From positions 1-64,000 of the forward strand of contig MCGT01000022.1 in assembly GCA_002104935.1 (NCBI GenBank): 64,000 bases of DNA, given 5' to 3'. The translations under genes were made by a program, and so were the position numbers. The DNA is from Hesseltinella vesiculosa (Eukaryota; Mucoromycota; Mucoromycetes; Mucorales; Cunninghamellaceae). Positions within the stretch are counted from its first letter, which is position 1. Every line of letters begins with the position of its first letter. Under the pieces are notes generated by a model. That model saw only the letters and a list, made by a program, of their open reading frames with translations. It made no database searches and had not been told where the DNA came from. This document shows positions 1-10,433 of the stretch, piece by piece.

Positions 1-952
1 GCCACAGCTGTCAATATCATCACCACTGGATCTCGCAAGTACACCCGACGTTGCCGAGACAAGCGTAAGACAAGGAAAAATCGGAAGCAACGAAAGCGAC
101 AGATGCAACGAAAATGGCATACTCGTTTGTTGCAAATCAAGGATGAGTATAGCAAGACGAAATCACGCTTGGAAAATCTTCGGCGCTTAAGCGAACGACA
201 TGATGAGTTGATGGACCAGATGAAGCGCATAACCTTGGACCAGCCACTTGGTATGCACCCTGAAACTCGACCCGAAGAAGGACCAGCACCAATTTGCTCG
301 AGAAATGAACCATGCACTAGATCGACATGGCACAGCGCATGATCTTGCTACAGCTGCCATTAACACCGAAATTGGAGCCTTGGAACACCATCTCGTGTCA
401 CTCCAACAAAAATACCTCGACCCCCCTCAGCAACCAACGTAATACAAAAATGGGCTATTTGCATTATCTCACGCTCCTTTTTATGTATACTCTAGCCGCA
501 TGCGAGCCAGCAAGTTGCCATATCACGGCTCCCAACAAACAGTGGATGGCCTGCCACTGATCTCGTTCGGTGATGCCATGGTTGGTCGAGATGCCCAACA
601 TTTTCGTGGGCACGCAGTGGGCAGAACGAACAACATCAGACAGCACTTGATCAAACGACAGCACCAGGCGTTGTGCATGGTTGCCCACACCAACGAGTTC
701 TGGACCAGCCAGGTAAGATGGCCAAAAAAAAAATAAGAGCGTGGTGGGCATATCTAATTTGCTTATCCAAACTAGAACTGCAGCACCTGTGGTGGGCAAC
801 TGTCGCCCGTGCGCACGCAAGATCAGTCGTCGATCTTTGCCTTGAAGTTCTGCACCACTTGCCAAATGGTGTGGGATCGAGACGTGTCCGCCGCTGCCAA
901 CATGTTCTGGATTCTTAGGCGTAAAAGTCGATTACGTCGAGCCATAAGGTGA
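1..952 (+). CDS. Fanzor-like (eukaryotic TnpB-family) nuclease, 3' part, frame-broken
   Basis: Only the C-terminal part lies in the window; the RuvC-I region is upstream of base 1. I read exons 1-438, 496-712 and 776-952 (stop TGA 950-952), with introns 439-495 (gtaata..tag) and 713-775 (gtaaga..tag). The spliced C-terminus has the family signature: NEFWTSQ, then CSTCGG, about 25 residues later CTTC, then WDRDVSAAANM. This is the TnpB/Fanzor zinc ribbon followed by the RuvC-III Asp. An upstream block (ISFGDA, then GRTNNIRQ) matches the strand before the ribbon in the second copy. The part after RuvC-I is very basic and helical. Reading moves from frame 1 to frame 2 between about 207 and 340 without a good intron, so the copy is probably broken. 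It is strongly diverged from the copy at 1616-4749, so it is not a recent duplicate. Confidence 0.75.
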
Positions 953-1615
953 GGTGTTTGACGTTCGAGCACCGAGGGACGACTTCGCATGAATCTCTGG
1001 GCAGTATCTTTTGCAGGAACTGACCAATTCTGGAGTAGAGGTGTTGGACAAACTCTGGGATAGACTCAGGGTGGGGTTTCGCGCGCCAACACGGGCTGAG
1101 GCCATGAGAGGAGCCTAATCGCCATTAGCATATGAGCAGGCGATCTGCTGCCGTGTGCGATATTTCAATTTCAGGAGAGTGAGCCTATTAGACTTTTACC
1201 TGGCCATCGCAGTGCAAAATGAAATTACATTCTTTTTTTTTTTTTTTTTTTTTTTTTTGAAACCACATTCTGACTCTGATTTGCTTACCGTGATTAGCGA
1301 AGGCTCGGTGGAGACACAGAAATAGCGAAGCAGCTGAAGGGGAGCTGCTACCGTCTATGAATTTCAGATGGTCGAACTAAATAATCAACGAGGTTCAGTG
1401 TCCACCGCTCGTAAAAAGATGCAGAGGAAAAGCCCATGGGCACAAAAAAAAAAAGGTGAAAATCACAACCCACGCCTCGCCCCTTTCTAGTTTTTTTTTT
1501 TTTGTTTCACGTTTTCCTCTTCTTTCACCTTTTTTTTCCACTTCCCAATCCCTGTCATCTCTGCTAGTACTTTTTCGATTTTTACTATTCCTCATCTTAC
1601 CCTCTACTGTTGAAT
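953..1615. other. Spacer between the two Fanzor-like genes
   Basis: No gene seen. It holds a T run of about 28 bases near 1231-1258 and pyrimidine-rich tracts at 1490-1560 just before the next gene. Around 1115-1155 there is a small inverted repeat (ATCGCC / GGCGAT around a 16-base loop). In TnpB-type systems the guide RNA often starts at or just past the 3' end of the nuclease gene, so this stretch is a candidate for a guide RNA scaffold or element end. The sequence alone does not prove that. Confidence 0.3.
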
Positions 1616-4600
1616 ATGGACACCGTACAGGAGCAGCGAATATACTTGGAAAGTTTGAAAAGAAGGAAAATACAACGACGCGAAGAAGAAGAGCAAAGAG
1701 GTAATAGGCGCAGTAAAACAACAAAACTAGATGAGCTGAACAAATGCTTCATTTCAAAACATACAGGAAGAGTACCTTGCCCAAGATGCGGTGGATCAAA
1801 CCATAATAATGCAAGATCTCGTCTCTGTCCTTTCAATCGTAAGTCAATCTGAAGAGTGCCTGGTCTAATTTTTTTTTTTTTTACTGAAGGCTATTTCGGG
1901 GTTCCAACGGCAGCCATGGTTCGGCAGCAGAATAGACAAGGTCGGGCCGCTGGACAAGAGCGGCTTCGTTTGGAGCAAGCCAACCCTGATGTTCCACGCT
2001 GTCAACGCTGTATCCTTCCCGATGGCACCAATGATGGCTGTCTGCACCATGGCAACACGGCAAGCCACCTGTGCCATGCACACAAGACCAGCATGGATGA
2101 TATTGTCAATAACGTCCTTGGTCCAAGGTACCATAGCTTTGTGCGACGATGTACGTTGAAGCGAACACTGACTTGTTTTGGTCGAACCCGGCGCCAGCGA
2201 CTTTCCGCAAAAATCAAGGTTATCCGGGAGGTTGAACGCGTAGTCGATCATGTGCGCAACGTGTCCATCAAGGCCATGCTCTTTGTCCAACACCATGTGC
2301 TCAAGATGCTCAGTGCCGGCGAACCAATCCCTCCAACGCTTGGCATGCAAGGGTACGTGTACGGGGTGATGCAACTTGTCATCGGCAAGCAGGTCACGAA
2401 CACCAACCCCAACTTGCCTCAGGACGCCGCGACTGCTTTCCAAGCCTATGTGGAACAATTCGACGCTGCCGGTCTTCCAACTGTTGACCCCCTTCCCGGG
2501 TACTCGCAATGCTATGCGCATATGGCCAAGACTCTGGCAACAACAATCAAGGACTGCCTTACCGAGGCATTTGAGCCTCGCTGCAAGGCATACATAGCAT
2601 TTAAATTGCGTACCTTGATCTCTCGGACTGTAAGTGGGAAAAAATAGGAGTACAGGAGTGACGATCTCTAATATACTTGTATATATATATGAATGATGCA
2701 GGACAAACCAAAAAAGAAGGAGCTCAAGAAATTGGTGAACTATGTCTATTCCAAGCTATCTGGTGAAGACCCCGCCAATGAGCCAGCCTATGCTCGCCAA
2801 TCTTGGGAGCGAGCTGTAGTCACAGTTCTGGAGACAACTTCCCTTGGTCCACAACCAGTAACTTTTGAAAACTTGACAGCCAAGTTTTATGAATACCTCC
2901 CAGTGATGTACAAGTTCCTAGGTAAATATACATAGAGCCTAGTCTGCAAGAAGATGGCTCATTTTTTTTAAAAGAGGAAATGGAAGCACACAGCACAGCA
3001 CAAACTGGCCAGCCATCCGAATGGGTCATTGTTGACGAAGCTGATTCCCAATACTGTCGTGAACTGTTGGGCGCAGTGGGTGGATTTGACGATCTTGGAC
3101 GACGACAGAAAGCACAGGTTCAGCGTGCCACGCATAAATTCATGAATAGCCCGGCCCTCCCACTGAACTTTGGTCCCCGTATGGAAGACGATATGCGCCA
3201 AGCCATCACAGCCTTGATTAGGGCGACACGCTTTCAACTATCGATGTCCCACCAATACCTGCAAGGCAATGACTTGATCGACCCGTCGCTCTGTTTCAAA
3301 TCCCAGTCAGCCTCGCTCTATCAAGCCACAAAAATGTACACCCTCCTTCCAACCCTCCGCTTTACACGCAAGTTCATCACTATGGATCATCAATGCTGGT
3401 CCCGAGTATTCTCTCAAGCCGGGGTGCAACCAAGGCTAGTTGACGACCAGCTGTTTTTAACCCAGCTTGGAGAACACACTCAGCAAGAATCTGACCTCCA
3501 GCAAGTCGGGAAGAAGTTCTTAGTGTTTTGGAAGACGCTCAACTTCAAAAAAGCGAACCTTAGCAAAGTGTAAGTTTGGAAGTGGCAAGGAAAAAAAAAG
3601 TGGTTAGTGCAGACTTTTTACTCCTTTTTGTCGATAGCTTTGACACACTAGGCACTTACAACACAGATCTCCCTCCTGAAGAAACCGATACCGCGTTCAC
3701 CAACTTGATTCGAACGGACGGTCATACAGTTGAATTCATTTGTTCGAAGAAAGCTGCCGAATTACTTCCTGACTTGGTGATGAGCGATCTGGATGATGAA
3801 GACATGGAAGTTTTTAAGCCTATGGGTGTGGACCCTGGACACTCGGTGCTTTTTACTTCAATGGATACCAATCGCCAATGCCTCCGACTCACAAATCCTG
3901 AATTTTACCATCGCATCGGGCACATGCGCCGACGATACACACGCCAGAACAACGCCGAGCAACTTGGCATCAATTCTATCATTTTCAATCCTACCGACCA
4001 AGAAAACCATCTCTGTTCCAAGGTGGATGGCCTATTGCCGTCAACTATGCCTTTGCCTGCCTTCCCTGACAAATTTCTACGGAAGTGCATTTACCAACAA
4101 TCGCTTTCTTGCATATGTCAGCAAGCAGAAGATACTGGATGAAGCTGTGAACATCTTTGTATCAGGCGGTAGGAAATACAAGAAAAGCAAGGCTAGGTAA
4201 GCTAGAGGTGTGGGGGTGCGTAAGTGCAATGGAGCAATATTGCTCATTTTTATTTTTAGGAGGGGTGTGGATGTGGACGACGACGAGAACGACGAGGGCG
4301 ACGAAGACGGCGAGGATGAGCGTCCAAATATACCATTGCTTATGCTTGGATCAGGTGTCTTTGGTTTCACTCGCCAAGGGAAAAAAACCCGTATGTCGAT
4401 CATCCCGAAACTGAAGGCAGCCGAAAAGGAGGGCCGTCTGCTTGTTTGTGTGGTGAACGAAGCGTACACCAGCCAGGTAATAGTGGCAAGACATGGACGG
4501 TAAAAAAAAACGAGGGCTCATAATTATCTCTGGTTGTAGGTTTGCTGCTTCTGCCATCACCGATCATTATCCACGAAAAGAGCACTGGATCCACTGACGA

Positions 4601-4749
4601 ACGCTACCTTTGGTCTTTGGGCTGTCAAGTATTGCCGGGTGTGCAGGACAAACGTGAACCGAGATAAGTCAGCCGCCACCAACATCCTCCACTTGGGCTT
4701 GCGTGAACAAGAGCACCTGGATCGGCCAGCTGTGTTTTGTCGCCATTGA
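1616..4749 (+). CDS. Fanzor-like RNA-guided nuclease (TnpB family), near complete, one frameshift
   Basis: Exons: 1616-1838, 1890-2629, 2702-2921, 2975-3569, 3638-4196, 4260-4476, 4540-4749. They total 2764 nt, which becomes 921 codons once a single surplus base is allowed near 3990. Upstream of it the frame is open through GINSIIFN; downstream the +1 frame continues PTKKTISVPRW and FYGSAF, the region that follows RuvC-I in this family. Visible parts, N to C: a basic N-terminus; a CPRCGG..H..CPFN zinc-knuckle-like motif; CQRC/CLHH/CHAH cysteines and histidines; a helical middle; RuvC-I with MGVDPG; GSGVFG; NEAYTSQ; zinc ribbon CCFC..CRVC; RuvC-III NRDKSAATNI. Fanzor proteins are known RNA-guided DNA endonucleases in fungi and other eukaryotes. 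The catalytic Asp residues and a candidate Glu are intact, so decay is recent, or the extra base is an assembly error. An acidic linker (GVDVDDDENDEG) precedes the ribbon. Confidence 0.85.
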
Positions 4750-5598
4750 AACCCAAAAAGGTTTTGTGCTTACACTATCAACAGAGTAGATAGCAATGCT
4801 CCTGGTGATTATTGTTGGTCCTCTAGTAAGTCATGAAAAAGCGCGGAGTCAACAAAATACCCACTCATTTTTTATTTTCTATAGGGTAACTTCTCTCAAC
4901 GCAAATCCATGAAAGATACAGTGCGCTGACCAATTTCCTCTTTTGTTTTGTTGCTTCATTCTCGGTATCCCTGCAACTTTTGCTTTTTTCGCGTCATCCC
5001 ATATTTGACTTTGCGTTGGGATATTTGGTAAGCGGTCTGGTATTCGCCACTCTATACTAAACTTACCCCTCGTATTTCTATTTTTATCAGATCTTTTTGT
5101 GACATTTTGTTTCTTTCACTTACGACATTACTTTGTGAATAAAGTGTACTCGCACCTTTCAAAAAATTGGGTACTTCAGTGTCTTCACCATCTACCACCC
5201 AAATCAAACCATTTTGGTAAGCAAGAGCCAAACAACCCAGCCATGATTAAGCTTGTCCACGATGCTGAATTAAGCGACGGAAAACGCCTTGGTACCACCG
5301 AACTTAAGACCCTTCTGTGATTTTTAATCTTTAGCCATGCTCCAGAGCGAAGAAAAAGCGCCTATCCATATCATTCTATGGCATGCGCCTTGTGTAAGTA
5401 AAGCCTCAATGTCACCAGGGTGGGCGACGGAGAAAAAAAAACTAAACCTCCCACAAACTCACATGACCACGGCCTGCTGTTTGACGTTGATCGGCAGCGC
5501 AACAAAGAAAGGGAATCGGGCGCTTTATTTTCCGCACACAGCTGGGAATGGTATCAAACACGTTTCCATTTCAAATGGTAGTGCTCGTTAAGCAGAGT
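4750..5598. other. Gene-poor spacer after the Fanzor-like gene
   Basis: Short ORFs at 5099-5320 and 5337-5591 show no recognisable motif, and I do not call them genes. A spliced-looking gtaagt..tatag pair occurs at about 4827-4885, so the Fanzor transcript may carry a 3' untranslated intron, or a guide RNA locus may lie here. No terminal inverted repeat matching the 5' flank was found by eye. Confidence 0.3.
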
Positions 5599-5896
5599 CT
5601 ATGAAATGACACAACACGAGGTTGTGCTAGGAGCATAAGGATCATCTTCTTTCTCCACTTTGCCCCATATGGAAGGTAGCAGCGGATCATTCGTGGCATT
5701 GCAGTACCGAATCAAACTATTAAATCCAAGTGAGTGATGGCCGAGGCAGTTGGCGTATTTTAGAATTCTACCTTTCAGAGGCCTCGCTTGTGGCAATGCA
5801 CTGCATATTGAGCTGGTCCGTCAGCCGCTTGTTATATTCCTCGATTTTCTGTAATTTGGATTGGCTGATTTGTAGTCGTTTATTACTTAAGCTCAT
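5599..5896 (-). CDS. Heterotrimeric G-protein gamma subunit
   Basis: Two exons on the minus strand, 5896-5772 and 5716-5599, joined by a 55-nt intron. They encode about 80 residues, the normal size for fungal G-gamma. The N-terminal half is a coiled coil of the G-gamma type (SKLQKIEEYNKRLTDQL, with the usual SEASESLIRYC). The C-terminal half carries NDPLLPSIWGKVEKEDDPY, the segment that packs on the G-beta propeller. The last five residues are CCVIS, so the Cys of the CVIS CaaX box is the prenylation site and the preceding Cys a likely palmitoylation site. The protein should act as a G-beta/gamma dimer at the plasma membrane. Its start is the only ATG at the beginning of the coiled coil. The match over both halves makes this call firm. 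Confidence 0.9.
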
Positions 5897-6355
5897 CGAT
5901 ATGTTATTGCAAGGAAGCGAGAGAACAAAAAAAAAAGAAGGAAAAATAAAAAAATGGCATTTCACTCGCATAAAAATGATCGCATGAAAAAAAAAAAAAA
6001 AAAAGCATACGTTTTTTCTATTGTCACATTTGCATTTACCTCCCAAGAATTTTCTCTCCAGACCAGCTCTGCCACTTTACTTTTATCAGCCATTCCACGC
6101 CAAGGCATAAATACCCTGGCTTGGTATTAGCGGTTGATGCAAACGACTCCATTTTCCCCAGCGCACCTTGGTTTCACCTTGCAAACGGACCCTTCGGTTT
6201 CTATCTCAGCCTGAATTGATCACGTCCAAAAGGCACCTCGGTTTTTTTTTTGAATACGTTCTCATCATCCATTGTATGAAACCAATGGACGAAGGATCAG
6301 GAGGCATCTAGATAGATACGAAATTGTGCCTTGGACGTATTTTTCAAAAGCGGAT
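5897..6355. other. Intergenic region upstream of the G-gamma gene
   Basis: No gene seen. It contains an A run of about 18 bases at 5986-6003 and a T run at 6242-6250. It lies 5' of the G-gamma start and 3' of the next minus-strand gene, so it should hold the G-gamma promoter. Confidence 0.4.
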
Positions 6356-6682
6356 TTATCGGTGTGTGTTATGTGCTTGGCCGAGGCCGAGGGTGATAAT
6401 AATGATGGCGAGCAAAATCACAGTGATGCAACAACAAGCGCCGAAAACGGCACGGCCTTCATAAAGCACTTGGGCCCAGCTTTGGAGAACGAAGTGGCAA
6501 CGGCGATGGAATGGTTGTGACATAATGGCACTCCACTCGTCGTCTGTCACTTTTCGGTGCTGCGCACCAGTGCTGTAACATGGAGGTGGGGGTAGGTTCT
6601 TGTCTAGGTGTAGATGGTGGTAGGCAGGAGGTGGCACAGGTATTTCAATGACATTTTCACAATCGTCTTTTTTCATTGGCAT
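6356..6682 (-). CDS. Small single-span membrane protein with two PPxY motifs
   Basis: Uninterrupted 108-codon ORF starting at ATG 6682. The N-terminal part is proline rich and carries two PPxY sequences, PPAY and PPCY, which bind WW domains. A single strongly hydrophobic segment near the C-terminus (ACCCITVILLAIIIITLGLG) is a convincing membrane helix, leaving a short polar tail. Small membrane proteins with PPxY motifs commonly act as adaptors for Rsp5/Nedd4 ubiquitin ligases at endosomes and the Golgi. That role is inferred from layout only; I do not recognise a specific family. The ORF could be extended or trimmed by an unrecognised intron. Confidence 0.5.
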   Translation of the reverse strand: MPMKKDDCENVIEIPVPPPAYHHLHLDKNLPPPPCYSTGAQHRKVTDDEWSAIMSQPFHRRCHFVLQSWAQVLYEGRAVFGACCCITVILLAIIIITLGLGQAHNTHR

Positions 6683-7105
6683 TAGAAAGAATGAGAAAGA
6701 AGTAACCTATTTTTTTTTTTTTTGGCTTGATACTCTCTATTTGTTTACAGGCATGTTTTTCATTTTGCTCTCCTTTTCATCATCAAGGAACCGGTTCAGT
6801 GATCGGCCCTTTTTCTTTTGAGGAAAAAAAATCATCGAGTAAACAAATGAGTGAGCTAACGTGCACAGAGATTTTGAAACCCTATGGCTAACCAAATGGA
6901 TAAAAAGGAGGCCATAATAAGAAGGAATATCTGGATCAATACCAGACGCCTGAAAATCTTGCAGCTGAACGTGATGCATGGTGGGTGACACCGAGAAAAA
7001 AGCCTTCCGATCTGGGTTCGAAAACGTGCCCAAAGCAAATTTTTTTTTTTTTTGACCTCTTCCCTTCCCTTCTTTTTTTGATCCTTTCACCCTATACTTT
7101 TCAAG
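6683..7105. promoter_or_regulatory. Divergent intergenic region before PRMT1
   Basis: Separates the minus-strand PPxY gene from the plus-strand PRMT1 gene, so it should contain both promoters. A TATA-like ggataaaaagg lies near 6898. A pyrimidine-rich stretch with a T run runs up to the PRMT1 ATG. An ORF across 6737-7183 on the minus strand shows no coding character. Confidence 0.4.
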
Positions 7106-8443
<1,338 letters not shown>

Positions 8444-8804
8444 AATTCCCTCGCCTTTTCTCTCTTCATTTCACTTGTTTGCTTTATGCTTTATATTTGC
8501 CTTCATTAAATCATTCATCCATCATCCCCTTCTCCTTCTCTCTGGACTGCGAACTCGCGCTTATGTGGGTCCTTTCCTCGTTAGGCTGGCCAGATCTTGC
8601 ACTCATCAGGTGCAATAAAAGCTGCTCATTGTAGAGATAATGGGACGTGCAGGAAGGAAGAGCAAGGGGGGCATGGTCCATTCTGCTTTCATCAGATGGA
8701 TACTTGTAAAGCTAAGCTGTCTTTTTTTTTTTTTTTTTTTTTTTTTTTATGGTAGCATTATCTGGTCAACGCCATGTTTAAACATCTTTTTTTTTTTTTT
8801 AATT
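8444..8804. other. Convergent 3' region with two long T runs
   Basis: No gene. It lies between the 3' ends of PRMT1 (+) and the LisH-WD40 gene (-). Two T runs (8721-8748 and 8787-8800) and an aataaa-like signal near 8614 suit transcript ends in both directions. Confidence 0.4.
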
Positions 8805-10165
8805 TCAACGAAGGTTTTGCTGTGAGAAAGGTTCTCCCCAAAGCTTGACAGTGTGATCGTACCCACAGGTCAGTAGGTGATCGTGATGTAGAGTGAGTGA
8901 CCGAATCATGGCGGAGTGACCCGTCAGCGAGGCCACCACTTGACCCGAGCCGGTCTCAACCACCTTGATCGCATTGTCTAGTTCGCTGCCGATGGCATAA
9001 AAACACGTGCCGGAGGGATGGAAGACGTGACGTCTGGTGAGGAATTCGTTATTAGACGGGTGCACATAGTAATTCTGTATCTGCTTTCCAGAGGTAGTGT
9101 CGAGTAAGATCATACGTCCGCTGCTGTGATTCGTTGAAACCAGAACCAGGGAGCCCAGAGGGTCGTTCCTGTCATCCTTCGCTCCCGAGGAAGTGGGGGC
9201 GGCGGGGTACATGCTTATCCACACAGGGCTAAATGAAATCCAGTCATCCCCGTTGGCATTCATGTTGATCTTTCGGGTCAACTGCACGCCTTGTGGCTGC
9301 AAGGAAAGGACGTGCAGGTAATTGTCGTTCTGGACAGCCACCAACATATGTTGGGCATCCTGCGCATCCACGGGCGAGCGAGGCAAGAAGCAGATGGATT
9401 CAACGTTGCCAGCAAAGGGACCGACCTTGCCGATGGACTGGTAGTGGACATCCCCATCGGGGTCGTTCCAATGATAGACACGGACAGTGCGGTCATAGGA
9501 GGCTGTGCAAAGGTAGTGCTGAGGGGACGTTGAAGGGGAGAAGACGCCTTGGACCACGTACCGTTGGTGATCTCGAAAACGCTGGACCAAGGCGTCGTCA
9601 GGGTTCTGTCGTGAAAGGTCGACGAGGGCAGCTGAGCCGTCCATGGATGTGGTGAGCATCAAATTGGTATAAGCAGGGTGGAAGGCGATACTGAGCACAG
9701 GGGCATCGTGATGGCGATAGACTTGAGCTGGCTGAGATCCATCGAGATGATGCACTTTTACGGTTTTGTCAATGGCGCTGGTCGCCACGATGTTGTTTGT
9801 TGGTTCTGAGCTCACAGTCAGGATATTCACGCCGTGCCAATGATCATGGGTGGTGTGCAACGTGCTGCAGAAATGGCCATCACATGGAGGCAGGGTGACT
9901 GTTCTATCGAAGAGAATGGTCAGAGACAAATGTGTAGAATGCGGGCAGGAAATCATGGAGAGGGCATTTACCTTTGCTCGCCAAGAGTCAGCTGTGAGAC
10001 AGCTTGCAGTACGGTGTCCAAATCGTTTGATGGTAGGCTGGTTTGCGAAGGGTCCGTGAAGTAGGCTGCAGCTTCTTCCTGAAATGCCTCCAGGGTGGTA
10101 TTGTAATTGTAATATTGCATAAATCTTGCAACCAATGCATGAGCTTGTGCTTCGGTGACAGGCAT
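8805..10165 (-). CDS. LisH domain and WD40-repeat protein
   Basis: Two exons, 10165-9972 and 9903-8805, encode about 430 residues. The N-terminus is a LisH-type dimerisation helix pair (VARFMQYYNYNTTLEAFQEE). The rest is a WD40 propeller: blade signatures include ATSAIDKTVKVHHLDG, TTSMDGSAALVD, TASYDRTVRVYHW and the terminal TCGYDHTVKLWG, spaced about 45-60 residues apart as expected for six or seven blades. LisH plus WD40 is the architecture of scaffold subunits such as Lis1, TBL1 and E3-ligase adaptors. The sequence between is unlike Lis1, and I cannot assign it to one orthologue group. The ATG chosen is the one directly before the LisH helix. Confidence 0.8.
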
Positions 10166-10433
10166 TAGAGGCAATGGGTGCAATGCAATCGATGCGCAAG
10201 ATGGAGACAAAGTAGAAAAAAGGGCCAGAAAAAAAAACCCCCCCTCCTGGCGTTTCATCGGTTTCACGCTCCGCATCTTTTCCGGAGGTGTCCAGTTCGC
10301 CAGAAGGGTGGTGAAGAGAAAGATTTGTTTTCTTTGAATAAAGCAAGGCGCGATCGCCTGGTTTTGTTCGAGGTGAAGGTATGAAATGTACAACCGTGGT
10401 TGACTTTTTTTTTTTTTTTTTTTTTTATTTGCA

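Noticed and set aside
464..865. 133-codon minus-strand ORF over the left-edge Fanzor-like gene
   Set aside because: It is the antisense shadow of the exons with the TSQ/CxxC signature and has no motif of its own.
3840..3960. An intron instead of a frameshift in the complete Fanzor-like gene
   Set aside because: Any gt/ag pair with the right length would delete sequence that fits the post-RuvC-I region (EFYHRIGHMRRR), so a one-base indel is the better reading.
5099..5591. Two short plus-strand ORFs after the Fanzor-like gene
   Set aside because: No motif, no splice pattern linking them, and composition typical of intergenic DNA.
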